Below, in pieces: positions 54,586 to 63,315 of a stretch of DNA of 64,000 nucleotides. Made by a program: the position numbers and the translations under genes. Numbering within the stretch: the first letter of the stretch is position 1; each line of letters starts with the position of its first letter. The notes under the pieces are model-generated. The model ran no database searches. It was not told where the DNA came from and worked only from the letters and a program-made list of their open reading frames with translations. Source of the DNA: Marinobacter sp. DY40_1A1 (lineage in GTDB: Bacteria > Pseudomonadota > Gammaproteobacteria > Pseudomonadales > Oleiphilaceae); contig NZ_VCHA01000001.1 in assembly GCF_016597815.1 (NCBI RefSeq), forward strand, positions 1,054,001 through 1,118,000, in the 5' to 3' direction.

Positions 54586-55950
54586 CTAATATATAAAGTG
54601 GTTTTGAACAACCATCCTATATTTCCCGTTTTTTTCTGGTGGTATTTCATTTACGTATTCTACCGAGATCTCGAGCCCCTCGCCGAGCATTCCTCTTAAC
54701 TGCCAGAGCATATAGTCTTCAGTTTCTGGATTAAAATCAGATTTTTTTACCAGCTTTACAATTGCGCTTGATGGCTGGTTTTGAATAATTTGTGCATTTT
54801 TAATACCTTCCAGATATTCAAAGGCTATAGCAATAGCTGCGGTTGGCACACGTTTGTCACCATTTACAATAACGGCCCCCACCTTTCCATCCAAGTTTTT
54901 TAAAATCGCCGTGTTTCTACCACAGTCACAATCTTCGTAGGCTAACTGGCCCAGATCACCTATTCTGTACCTAATCAGGGGCATAGCATCGTTTAGAAGA
55001 GTGGTTACAACTAGTTCCCCAGTACCTTCTGAATGAATCGATCCCTCTGAAGTAAGAATCTCAACGATTCCATACTCTGGTTCAATATGCATCTTGCCAT
55101 GCACGCATTCTGAAGCAAATACGACAGATTCTGCGGAGCCGTACTGATCGAATACCTTACATTGGAACGCAGTTTCCATGGTGCATCGCTGTGCATTGGT
55201 GAAATTCTCAGAGCTTGTGCTTATGCCAGTTGGTTTGAACTCCAGCTTTGAGTTATTTCGCAATATGTATTCTGCTAATCGATAGATCGATAGAGGGTAG
55301 CCTTCAATCACACGAGGTTTGAATTTATTAAGTTTTTCCAGGTAGTGAGGGAGGTTCTGTTCACTCATATGGTAGGAAGAAAATAGTAGCTGCCTGTCTT
55401 TCAGGTTATACCGCCAAAATGGCGGTGTATCATCATCAGGCCTTTGGAGCTTTCTGCCAACGAACGAAGCCTTTTTGTCGCCAATCTCAAACCCCATTCG
55501 TGCGTAAAATGCTGACCAGAATGCATAGCTCCGCTGGCGAATCGCCTTAGACACATAAACTTTTAGCGGATTTCCTGTGCTTCCTCCGGTGTATAGGGCG
55601 ATCAGCTCACTTTCTTTGTAAGATCGGTTTACAAAGTCTTCGGTATTATCTGCTACTGTCTGGCGATCCAAGAGCGGAAATTCACTTAGTTCCAGTTTTT
55701 GGATATTAAGCTTCTGATAATAGGGAACCTTATTGATAGCGGTGCTAATTATTTGGTCAAGCTTTCTTTTTTTTATTAGCTCAAGCTCTTCAGTGCGTTT
55801 ATACTCATTATTTTTTAACTGAAGCTTAAGTGCTTCGTGTTCACCGGTATAGCGTCGTTGGTGCTCCAGATAACCGTATATACTCACCAATACGTTTTGA
55901 ACCCAGGTAGGGCTCTTGAGATAAATTTGCTCAGGTGAATAGCTTTTCAT
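54586..55950 (-). CDS. CapK/phenylacetate-CoA ligase-like adenylate-forming enzyme
   Basis: 454 residues from the ATG at 55950 (GGGAG 9 bases upstream; a TTG two codons earlier is possible). Adenylate-forming motifs: LYTGGSTGNPLKVYVS (phosphate-binding loop), DQYGSAESVVFASEC, PLIRYRIGDLGQL and a C-terminal lid domain ending EKNGKYRMVV. CapK-type proteins occur in capsule and exopolysaccharide clusters and presumably activate an acid for transfer onto sugar. Its start overlaps the acetyltransferase gene by 20 bases. The substrate is unknown. Confidence 0.85.
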   Translation of the reverse strand: MKSYSPEQIYLKSPTWVQNVLVSIYGYLEHQRRYTGEHEALKLQLKNNEYKRTEELELIKKRKLDQIISTAINKVPYYQKLNIQKLELSEFPLLDRQTVADNTEDFVNRSYKESELIALYTGGSTGNPLKVYVSKAIRQRSYAFWSAFYARMGFEIGDKKASFVGRKLQRPDDDTPPFWRYNLKDRQLLFSSYHMSEQNLPHYLEKLNKFKPRVIEGYPLSIYRLAEYILRNNSKLEFKPTGISTSSENFTNAQRCTMETAFQCKVFDQYGSAESVVFASECVHGKMHIEPEYGIVEILTSEGSIHSEGTGELVVTTLLNDAMPLIRYRIGDLGQLAYEDCDCGRNTAILKNLDGKVGAVIVNGDKRVPTAAIAIAFEYLEGIKNAQIIQNQPSSAIVKLVKKSDFNPETEDYMLWQLRGMLGEGLEISVEYVNEIPPEKNGKYRMVVQNHFIY

Positions 55951-56554
55951 TATCAACGCTCCCTGCCAATCGGTTCTTGATAACTCGTGCCGGATTACCT
56001 GCGACTATATCACCTTTATTTGGAATACTTTTTGCACTGACACTGCCAGCCGCAATTACACATTGGTCTGATACATCTGCAAGCACTGTGGCGTTGTTAC
56101 CTATCCAACAGTCTCTTCCAATTCTGATTTTCTCAAATTTACCACCCTGCTTTTGAATAGATGTGGTTATGTCATCGAAATTGTGTTGGTTTTTTCCGCT
56201 TAATATATGGACGGCACTTCCTAATAAGGTGTCGGCGCAGATGGTGCATTTCCCAATATTACACTGCGGCCCAATATAAACCCCTTTCTCAATCGTCGTA
56301 TCAGCATGAGAAAATATCGTAAGAAAGCCCACAGAAATCTCATCCGAAGTGTCTGTACAAACAAGGCGGTAAAAGGCTGCACGTATGTAGATGCCAGTTT
56401 TCCCAGGGATTAGGCTGATTGCCTGGGAAAATGACATAAATACTGCGTCCGTGTTGCCAGCCAGCCGAAACAATAAATACAGAACGTAAATCGGGAATAC
56501 CAGTACAAGGAATCCCGTTTTGATGGTTCGCTTTATCAAATGACGGAAGCTCAT
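55931..56554 (-). CDS. Left-handed beta-helix O-acetyltransferase
   Basis: 207 residues: a hydrophobic N-terminal helix (about 10-30) then hexapeptide repeats (IEKGVYIGPQCNIG, TVLADVSDQCVIAAGSV, DIVAGNPARVIKNR) of the LbH acyltransferase fold, closest in pattern to sugar O-acetyltransferases in surface glycan loci. It would transfer acetyl from acetyl-CoA to a sugar. Starts in an ATGA overlap with the preceding large gene and overlaps the CapK-like gene, so the three are translated as a unit. Confidence 0.85.
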   Translation of the reverse strand: MSFRHLIKRTIKTGFLVLVFPIYVLYLLFRLAGNTDAVFMSFSQAISLIPGKTGIYIRAAFYRLVCTDTSDEISVGFLTIFSHADTTIEKGVYIGPQCNIGKCTICADTLLGSAVHILSGKNQHNFDDITTSIQKQGGKFEKIRIGRDCWIGNNATVLADVSDQCVIAAGSVSAKSIPNKGDIVAGNPARVIKNRLAGSVDNEKLFT

Positions 56555-59136
56555 TGCCGGTTTAGCCTCGCGTCAAGCCAGGCCTTTTCGCGCCCAGGGC
56601 TGAATGTGATGATGCCTCTGCCCAAACGCATCAGAATTCTGCTCATCAGACTGGCCCAGTTCAATTGAGTGCTTTTGTTGAAAGTGTCGTTGAGCTGTTG
56701 GAGTGTTGAATGGTGTATTGATGGGGCGTTGATATGGGGCCCGTAATTTTGCATGAGAATAACAAGAATTCTTGAATATTCGCACTCGTCGCTGTGTTTA
56801 AGGGTTTCGCAGGTTTCTGTAAGCCAGTTCTCTCCGGTGTTTTGAAAGGCTTTTGCCTGGTCTTCTGTAGCAAATTCTGCGGCCTGGAACATAAGCATCG
56901 CCTTGCGGATATCTTGCGCTACCCATGTGTGGTTGGGGAATTCCAGTTGCTCTGGGTCAACCAGAAACAGTGACTCATGATTGCGCATCCATTCAGCGTA
57001 GGCCATAAAACAATCGGCCGCATGCTGGTAGGAATCGTCCAGCTCATCGTTTGTGCGCTTTACGTAAAGGTAGCGAACAATGGCCGAAAGCAGAATGAGA
57101 TAAGACCAGCCAGTTTCCACATTCAACAAATTGCGATCAACAATATTGTCTTTTGGGTGAATGGTTGCACGGATCACCGTGTCTGCTTTTGAAAGCCAGC
57201 TTTTATTGGGCTCCAGAATTGATGCATCTATAAGGGCTGTCAGGTAATTGCCAGTGCCACGTGTGAAGGGGTAGCGGTGCCTGGTGGGTGATTGCCCCTT
57301 TACCAAGGCTTTAAGTTTGGGCAAGTCCTGGTTCTTTATGGTTAGCAGGGCTTCAAGAATGCCACCGGTGCCTTCATGGCTGGCTACCATCCATCCAGCC
57401 AGCTTCAAAGCAGCTTCTTTTGAAGAGGCTGCGCCCGTTAGTAAGTAATGATAGAGCAGGCCGGTAGTGTAGCAGTGTTCCGCAGCGGGGCCGCCACCGG
57501 TTTGGCCCGGTGTTGAGCTTGTGTCATTGTGTTTCGAAAAGGTTCGGTGGGTAGCCGTATGGGCATCAAGATAATGATCGGTATGCCAGAACAGGCCGTT
57601 GTTGTATTCCGCTCGGTCTTCCTCAGTATGATAGATGTCTATGTCTGCAACATGGCTGGCCAGATCATCCATCAGCTCGAACCAGCGCCTGTCGCCGGTT
57701 AGCGCGAACTGTCGTGCGAAGCCGTATATGGCATCGTACTGATTGTTGTAATGGGAGATAAAAGGCTCTTCACCCTTGGCTTGGTAGAGCGTTTCATGGT
57801 CTGCAAAGATATCCCCAAAATTGCGCCATCCGAACTCATCGATCACTTCTCTTTTAGCGAAGAAGTTAGATTCCCCTTCAAGGCCTTCGGCAATAAGATG
57901 GTCTAATGGGCCGGGCTGTGTATTGGCCTTGAACCAGGGGAAAGCTTCAGCTCGCTCGTAGCACTCTGGGGCGATTATTGGTGCCAGAGGTGTGTAGGCC
58001 ATTGCAGATAGACTGGTGCCTCCCTGGTAGCTCATGAGACAGCGCAGTGTCTTCCTTTCGCCGCCTTGTAGCTCGTAGACCTTCTTGGATTCTTTCGGGA
58101 AGAGTCCCACGGTTACTTTGTTCCCTTCTTTTCGCAGGCTTGTTGGGAAGCTCTGCCAGAAGTGCGGTACTGCAAGCTCTAGCTGTCCAGAATCGTGCTG
58201 AATGCTCACTAGTGGATTGGCGCGTTTACCTTCGTGTTCGAGTTTGCCTGCGTTGGTGAGACGGTAACCACAAAATTGGGCAGTGACTTCGCCGTTCGCG
58301 TCTACGTGATTTCGGCTTTGCCAGTTTTCGCCGCCGCTAGAATCCTGGTAAAGGTTGAAGTCAGCTAGATTTAAAACGCTTGGGCTTTCATCGGTTGCCT
58401 GCGGTGTGACCTTGGCGGTACTGGAGCCTGGAATTGTTGTTTCTACAGCGAGTTCCCGGAAGTGCACGGAGCCTGGATCCCCCAAATCCCACAAACCGCC
58501 CGGGTGCCGTGCACGCTTGGGGTTGTGTGTTACCAGCTCAACTTGCACCAACCCGGTTTCCAGAAAAATACGCAGTTCGCATTCGAATCTTGCAAGTGGT
58601 TCGTTGGTTTGCTTTATCCACTGGCCCTTCAAGGTCGCTGCTACAAAAACGGGGCCTTTGTGGGTGATTTCCCAGTTGGACTCCGCTTTTGCTGTGCAGG
58701 GCGCTCCTGCGTCGTCACTGAGGATGACCGCAGAGGGCACGACTTCATTGTTTGGGTTACGAACCTGCCAAGCCAAGCTGTCCGGTTTCAGAATAACGCA
58801 GCCGGTTGCTGTAGTAATCTGAAGGCCACCTGCTGTTTGGCTGGCCGCTGCTTTAGTTGTGCTGGGGGAGGGTGTTTTCAGGTTGGCGAGCACCAAGTCC
58901 TTCTGGTCGTTTGGAGCCAAATCTACCAAAGTGCTGGCATGGACCCAGCGTATGCTGCCGTCCGGCCAGTGTGCAAGGGGCTGTAGCTGCACAGTAAGAG
59001 GCTTATCACCATCCATCAGTGCGAGTTGCTGTGCATTTCTCACGGTGCCTTTAGGCACAGGGATGCCTAGGCCAACGGGCTCTTTAATACGAGCTGTACC
59101 GTTTGGTTCCCTTATTTGAATGGCTACTTTTTCCAT
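56551..59136 (-). CDS. PcRGLX/YetA-like protein (RIFT-barrel plus toroid), possible exo-polysaccharide lyase
   Basis: 861 residues with no signal peptide. The N-terminus (VAIQIREPNGTARIKEPVGLGIPVPKG, QLQPLAHWPDGSIRWV) matches the RIFT-barrel start of the PcRGLX/YetA rhamnogalacturonan exolyase-like family. The middle (about 430-700) looks like an (alpha/alpha) toroid with many Trp/His/Tyr (HYNNQYDAIYGFARQFALTGDRRWFELMDDLASHV, FWHTDHYLDAHTATHRTF). It may degrade or edit uronic-acid or rhamnose-containing glycan. The catalytic class is inferred. Translationally coupled to the acetyltransferase gene. Confidence 0.72.
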   Translation of the reverse strand: MEKVAIQIREPNGTARIKEPVGLGIPVPKGTVRNAQQLALMDGDKPLTVQLQPLAHWPDGSIRWVHASTLVDLAPNDQKDLVLANLKTPSPSTTKAAASQTAGGLQITTATGCVILKPDSLAWQVRNPNNEVVPSAVILSDDAGAPCTAKAESNWEITHKGPVFVAATLKGQWIKQTNEPLARFECELRIFLETGLVQVELVTHNPKRARHPGGLWDLGDPGSVHFRELAVETTIPGSSTAKVTPQATDESPSVLNLADFNLYQDSSGGENWQSRNHVDANGEVTAQFCGYRLTNAGKLEHEGKRANPLVSIQHDSGQLELAVPHFWQSFPTSLRKEGNKVTVGLFPKESKKVYELQGGERKTLRCLMSYQGGTSLSAMAYTPLAPIIAPECYERAEAFPWFKANTQPGPLDHLIAEGLEGESNFFAKREVIDEFGWRNFGDIFADHETLYQAKGEEPFISHYNNQYDAIYGFARQFALTGDRRWFELMDDLASHVADIDIYHTEEDRAEYNNGLFWHTDHYLDAHTATHRTFSKHNDTSSTPGQTGGGPAAEHCYTTGLLYHYLLTGAASSKEAALKLAGWMVASHEGTGGILEALLTIKNQDLPKLKALVKGQSPTRHRYPFTRGTGNYLTALIDASILEPNKSWLSKADTVIRATIHPKDNIVDRNLLNVETGWSYLILLSAIVRYLYVKRTNDELDDSYQHAADCFMAYAEWMRNHESLFLVDPEQLEFPNHTWVAQDIRKAMLMFQAAEFATEDQAKAFQNTGENWLTETCETLKHSDECEYSRILVILMQNYGPHINAPSIHHSTLQQLNDTFNKSTQLNWASLMSRILMRLGRGIITFSPGREKAWLDARLNRQ

Positions 59137-59235
59137 AAGCTTGTCTACTGCTTAACTCCCTGTTTGATGCCTAGAATAATCTGCCCGCGAAGTAACATAA
59201 AGCCCCATTTTACTGGTGCAGGAACTTGTTTCCAC

Positions 59236-60684
59236 TTATTTACCGCGGGCCTGATTCAGAAGATAGCGGAGTTGGCCCCACTCTTCGGTTCCTCTGAGTA
59301 AAACCAGTCCGGTAATACCTGTAACGAGTGCCGCGATTGTGACATGCAGGGTGCCTAGCGCTAAAAACTGCACCAGGAAATGACTGCCGGAAAGGCCTAT
59401 CGATTGAACTGCCAAAATCGCTAGCGATGTTCCTGCAAGAGTGGGAATGCACAGGAACAAAAGTTTAGCGGACGAGAACCCGGTTTGCTGTTCCAGAATC
59501 AGTAGCAGTGCAATAGTGGTTGCGACTGCGAGCCAACCCCGAGCCCATGCCATGATTTCCAGGCCACCTGTGGCAGTTAGCCAGAGAACAGCGACAATAA
59601 TGGCAGTTGAGGCCACATCAAACCAAAAGAGCAGTTTTACTCGCCCTTGGGCGATGATGGCATCGCTGATCAGCGCAAAAAGACAGAAGGTGAAGAAAAA
59701 TAATCCGAAGGGTTCCAGCAAAGGAGCAAATTCCGACCAGTCTGGCCCCAGCAGAACTCGAATGATGAGTTCAGGGTACAGCATTATAAAGGCGGTGATT
59801 GGGGTGAGCACGGTTATCATCAGTGCAAGGCTTAACCGTATACGGTAGGCAAGTGCCTGCTTGTCCGCTTTGCTTTCTGAAATGGCAGCGAGCAAAGGTT
59901 CGCTCATAGGGATTATGGCTGACAGCGCTGGCAGTAGGCTTACCTCGCGCACCAAGTTGTACCCTCCTAGTTGGGCTGTGCCAAACAGACGTGAAATCAT
60001 TAGGTTATCTATTTGGGATCTTGTGAAACCAACAATTCCGCGCAGAAGCAACCATTGGGAAAACTGCCACTGCTGGCGAAAGTGAATGAGAGTCCAGCGG
60101 GGGCGGAAGTCGTGAACGCGATACGACCCTATGGTGAAGATTAGTCCGGATACAACGGTGCCAGCTATGATCGCCCAGTGGCTTGGGCTGGTGAAAGCCC
60201 AGCCGATCACAACGATAAACGAAAGTCCTTTTTGCCAAAGTGTGAGCTTAAAGATTGGACGGTAGTTTATTTCCCGCGCTAGAAGCATCATGTCAGGGCT
60301 TTTCAGGGCTCTGAGTGGTAGCGTGACTGCTGCAACGGCTAATGCCGTTGTGAGTTCCGGGGTTTCAAAGAAGTCGGCCAGAGAGGGTGCGAGAAGCAGG
60401 ATCAACACGAACATGCCGGACTTGATAACTATGTCCATGCTCCATGCGGTGTTGAGGTCTGCTTCGGTGACGTCGGTTTTTTGAATGATGTACTGCTGGT
60501 TCCCGATCTCAACCAGCAGCTCAAAGAACTGCAGTGCAATGATAACGAGGGCAACAACACCGAAGTGTTCGGGTAGCAGCAGGCGGGCGAGAATCAGGGT
60601 GCTGATAATGCCTAGGCCGCGCTGTACGAGCTGCATGCCTAGCAACAGGCCCGCGCTTTTAAGCACTCTCAAGCTGGTTGTCAT
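59236..60684 (-). CDS. Second Wzx-type polysaccharide flippase
   Basis: 482 residues with about 12-14 membrane helices and the family opening (LILARLLLPEHFGVVALVIIALQF) plus the central RSQIDNLMISRLFGTAQLGGYNLVREVSLLP segment. It overlaps the exosortase gene by four bases (ATGA), so exosortase and flippase are cotranscribed. Distinct in sequence from the flippase at 43.7 kb; two flippases suggest two lipid-linked glycans or a split locus. Confidence 0.88.
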   Translation of the reverse strand: MTTSLRVLKSAGLLLGMQLVQRGLGIISTLILARLLLPEHFGVVALVIIALQFFELLVEIGNQQYIIQKTDVTEADLNTAWSMDIVIKSGMFVLILLLAPSLADFFETPELTTALAVAAVTLPLRALKSPDMMLLAREINYRPIFKLTLWQKGLSFIVVIGWAFTSPSHWAIIAGTVVSGLIFTIGSYRVHDFRPRWTLIHFRQQWQFSQWLLLRGIVGFTRSQIDNLMISRLFGTAQLGGYNLVREVSLLPALSAIIPMSEPLLAAISESKADKQALAYRIRLSLALMITVLTPITAFIMLYPELIIRVLLGPDWSEFAPLLEPFGLFFFTFCLFALISDAIIAQGRVKLLFWFDVASTAIIVAVLWLTATGGLEIMAWARGWLAVATTIALLLILEQQTGFSSAKLLFLCIPTLAGTSLAILAVQSIGLSGSHFLVQFLALGTLHVTIAALVTGITGLVLLRGTEEWGQLRYLLNQARGK

Positions 60685-62117
60685 TGCTTGCTGGGTGTCA
60701 GGCGACTATTGATAAGCGGCATTTGGTGATCCAGTTTTGCAATCGCTCTGTCACACTCTGTTTGTCCGCATTCAGTCTGTAGCGTCACAAGGGCAAATCG
60801 CTGTTCTCCTTTCAGCATTGCTAAAACCTGTAATAGCTTTGCCTCGCTGTATGTCCAAGCTCGATATGAACCAACCTGATACCACTGCCCAACAATAACT
60901 TGCTTCCTGTTGAGGATATTCCGAACGCGCACTAGCCCTGGGCCGTAGGTTTCCTGAATCTGCCAGAGTGAGTGGTCGAATGGTGGCCGCAAGTAGGGCA
61001 CAAGCTTTTCTTCAGCGGTGGTTTTCTGGCTTTGGGCGAGGGATATCCAAGCTCCATCGAAATTCCACACCTGCTGGGTAAGCGTGCTTGGCAGTGTGAG
61101 CGGTATTGGCATGTTGTCAGCACTTGCCGGTGTGGTGCTGGCTAGTTCAAGGATCCAGGGGGAAACTGCTTTATTTGAAGGCTGAATGATGGTTAGGGCG
61201 ATGGGGCCGAATACTATGGCGATAATGACGGCGGCGATGCCAGTCTTTTGAAAGCCGAGCTTTGTATGGGTCTCAGCCGATTCTGAATTTCTTTTACGGA
61301 CGGGTGAGAAGTACAGTGCCGGCAAAACGAATAATCCGTACACAACCCAGCCCATGGTTTCATGGTCGGTAAGCATGTCGCTTTGCATGTCGGTTTCGTA
61401 GGCAACCACCACTAGAATCGTAATGCGTACCCAGTTCGCGATCAGGGCGAGTGTCATGGCTATCAGCAGGGTGATGAGCCAGTCGCGCCAGCGATAATCG
61501 TTAAGAATGGAGGTCATCATTGCCAGCAATATGGAAATTGCAAAATACCGTATGCCGGAACAGCCATCGGCAATGAGGAGGCGGCCGTAGGGTAGGGTGA
61601 TGCTGTTGCCTTCAATAAGGGCTGTCATCCCAAACCAGCTAACCCAAGTTCCTACTACTATGCTGGCGAGGTCTACCAGTGCGGGAACCATGTCTGCCCA
61701 TACAGGCAGTGATAGCGACAAAAGCAAAACGTAGGGGAGGAAGCTAAGGGTTCGTGCGAGCCCAAGCAGTGCCCAGGCAGCTGCTATTACGCCAGCTGGG
61801 AGCATCAGGTAGGCAAGGGTGTCGATGCGAACGAGTTCGAGCAGTGCCCACGCTAGTGTTGTTACAACCAGCAGAATGGCCCCTATAAGATGATAGGGCT
61901 TGATCTGTGTGTGGTTGGTTGCGCTTTTGGGCGGGTGGACTAGTAGTAGCCCGATAAAAATCAGGGCAGTAGCCAAACCATGGGCGAGAACTTGCTCGAA
62001 TTCCAGCCATGCTTGTGCGAGCCGGATCCAGGTCGGATAAAAAACAAGCACCGCAATAGCGGTAACGACCAGGTAAGGCCTGGAAAGAGGTAGGTTGTCT
62101 AATGTCTTCCTTAACAT
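60681..62117 (-). CDS. xrtA: Exosortase A fused to an EpsI-like domain
   Basis: 478 residues. Residues 1-275 hold about eight membrane helices with the exosortase catalytic triad: Cys186 in ADGCSGIRYF, Arg231 in ANWVRI and His252 in DHETMGW. Residues about 290-478 form a periplasmic EpsI/DUF3485-like domain after one helix (VGQWYQVGSYRAWTYSEAK, FALVTLQTEC). Exosortase cleaves or transfers PEP-CTERM proteins at the inner membrane. Two candidate substrates are in this window, at 1.3 and 62.2 kb. GGAG lies before the ATG. Confidence 0.9.
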   Translation of the reverse strand: MLRKTLDNLPLSRPYLVVTAIAVLVFYPTWIRLAQAWLEFEQVLAHGLATALIFIGLLLVHPPKSATNHTQIKPYHLIGAILLVVTTLAWALLELVRIDTLAYLMLPAGVIAAAWALLGLARTLSFLPYVLLLSLSLPVWADMVPALVDLASIVVGTWVSWFGMTALIEGNSITLPYGRLLIADGCSGIRYFAISILLAMMTSILNDYRWRDWLITLLIAMTLALIANWVRITILVVVAYETDMQSDMLTDHETMGWVVYGLFVLPALYFSPVRKRNSESAETHTKLGFQKTGIAAVIIAIVFGPIALTIIQPSNKAVSPWILELASTTPASADNMPIPLTLPSTLTQQVWNFDGAWISLAQSQKTTAEEKLVPYLRPPFDHSLWQIQETYGPGLVRVRNILNRKQVIVGQWYQVGSYRAWTYSEAKLLQVLAMLKGEQRFALVTLQTECGQTECDRAIAKLDHQMPLINSRLTPSKQ

Positions 62118-62190
62118 CGTTTCTCCGCCGCACTACTAACCAATCGACAGGATACTGTGTATAGCAGTTACATAAAACTCAAATTCAAAA

Positions 62191-62220
62191 CAAAAAAAAA
62201 GCCAGCCGAAGCTGGCTTTT
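62191..62220 (-). terminator. Strong intrinsic terminator after the PEP-CTERM gene
   Basis: On the minus strand GCCAGC-TTCG-GCTGGC (62216-62201) is followed by nine T residues. A perfect 6-bp stem with a UUCG tetraloop; it separates the PEP-CTERM gene from the exosortase gene downstream. Confidence 0.92.
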
Positions 62221-62236
62221 CATTACTCAACCGAAA

Positions 62237-63001
62237 TCAGGCTTTCTGACGACGGCGAGCTGCACCAAGTCCTGCAAGGCCAAGGCCGAGGAGGGCCAGG
62301 GTGCCGGGCTCTGGTACTGGCAGAACTGACTCTACCATAACTACCAAGTCGTTAAAGTCCTTGTCGGAGTTGGCATAGAGAGTATCTTCCCATGCCAGTA
62401 CGAACTCTTTATTGGTCCACAATCCAGCCTGAAAACCTGCTAGCTGAACGGTATCGGTGTCTGTACCTTGGAATGCCACCATCTGATCGCTGCCATTAGT
62501 GTTAAGGCTGCTGTCTGAGTAAAACGTAGGTGCATTATTGGGGTTGTTCTCTGATCCGAGATAAAATCCAAAGTCGGACGAGCTGAAGTTGCCTACCGCC
62601 ACACCATTTAACCGAACAGTACCGTCAAGCAGCATCGACAGCGTCAGTTGGCTGTTAATTGCATTGCTGTCGGAGCCAGAAAAGATTTCTATGTAGTTGC
62701 TGGAGTTATTCCGGTCGTAAACACCGAACGTATTCGTTCCAGCGTTGCCGGCAATCTCCATTACAAATGTGCTAACACTGCCGCCAGTGCCTGTGATGTT
62801 CCAGTAGCTGTCTAAACCATCATCAAGTTGATCAGTGTTCACGTTAACTGATGAAGGGCCACCAACAGTTACAGTGTCAAGAACGTTCTGAATACCTGTA
62901 CCTACGCCGTCAAGGCCGTCGTTGGTAACGAATATATTGGCTTGTGCTGAGACTGACAGTGCTGAAGCGGCAATGGCAGCTGCTAAGAGTTTGAGTTTCA
63001 T
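62237..63001 (-). CDS. PEP-CTERM sorting-signal protein with DUF4114-like end
   Basis: 254 residues from the ATG at 63001 (GGAG, then the signal peptide MKLKLLAAAIAASALSVSAQA); the frame stays open for 16 further codons upstream. The body is Asn/Ser/Asp-rich with the segment DKDFNDLVVMVESV, as in DUF4114-type extracellular domains. The C-terminus is a canonical PEP-CTERM signal: VPEPGTLALLGLGLAGLGAARRR. It should be exported and processed by exosortase, then associated with the exopolysaccharide or cell surface. It has its own sigma-54 promoter, a riboswitch-like leader and a strong terminator. Its function beyond surface display is unknown. Confidence 0.9.
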   Translation of the reverse strand: MKLKLLAAAIAASALSVSAQANIFVTNDGLDGVGTGIQNVLDTVTVGGPSSVNVNTDQLDDGLDSYWNITGTGGSVSTFVMEIAGNAGTNTFGVYDRNNSSNYIEIFSGSDSNAINSQLTLSMLLDGTVRLNGVAVGNFSSSDFGFYLGSENNPNNAPTFYSDSSLNTNGSDQMVAFQGTDTDTVQLAGFQAGLWTNKEFVLAWEDTLYANSDKDFNDLVVMVESVLPVPEPGTLALLGLGLAGLGAARRRQKA

Positions 63002-63039
63002 AATATTTCTCCGGTTGTCTAGCTCTAATTCCATATAGT

Positions 63040-63125
63040 TTGCTTGCAACCAGGCTGTCTCTTATTGCTTTAGAGATCCTTGGCTTTCCGTCCCACCCTC
63101 ACAGGTGGTTTGGCATACGACCGGT
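63040..63125 (-). promoter_or_regulatory. c-di-GMP-I (GEMM) riboswitch-like leader of the PEP-CTERM gene
   Basis: The minus-strand leader contains, in order, the conserved elements of the GEMM-I class: ATGCCAAACC, a 4-bp stem with GTGA (GNRA) loop of exactly the usual size (ACCT-GTGA-GGGT), GGGACGGAAAGCC, a second stem TCTCT...AGAGA, and CAGCCTGGTTGC. The usual GGCAAACC...ACGCAAAGCC pair appears here as GCCAAACC...ACGGAAAGCC, a compensatory G-C to C-G swap. The Shine-Dalgarno of the gene is about 30 bases downstream. The outer P1 helix is not clear, and the on/off direction cannot be told. Confidence 0.75.
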
Positions 63126-63151
63126 AGTACCCGATCCTATGGGTAATACAA

Positions 63152-63167
63152 AGCGATTCGCGTGCCA
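63152..63167 (-). promoter_or_regulatory. Sigma-54 (RpoN) promoter of the PEP-CTERM gene
   Basis: Minus strand TGGCACGCGAATCGCT matches TGGCACG-N4-TTGCW with a single mismatch (TC for TT). The GG and GC elements have the exact ten-base separation. Predicted start near 63140, giving a leader of about 139 bases that holds the riboswitch-like element. Confidence 0.8.
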
Positions 63168-63242
63168 AGTTTTCAATACGCTGATATATATAGATATTTA
63201 TTGGGCTCTGGATGTGACATGTAAAAAAAATCGACGAGCGTA

Positions 63243-63280
63243 TAAAAAAAGGCCTGAGACGCTAATGCCTCAGGCCTTTT
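63243..63280. terminator. Bidirectional terminator after the TPR gene
   Basis: AGGCCTGAG (63250-63258) pairs with CTCAGGCCT (63269-63277); seven A precede and four T follow, so it can end transcription in either direction. It serves the leftward TPR gene that stops at 63316. Confidence 0.85.
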
Positions 63281-63315
63281 GTGTATTCGAACCCGACAGG
63301 GCTTGTCGAGGTTCT

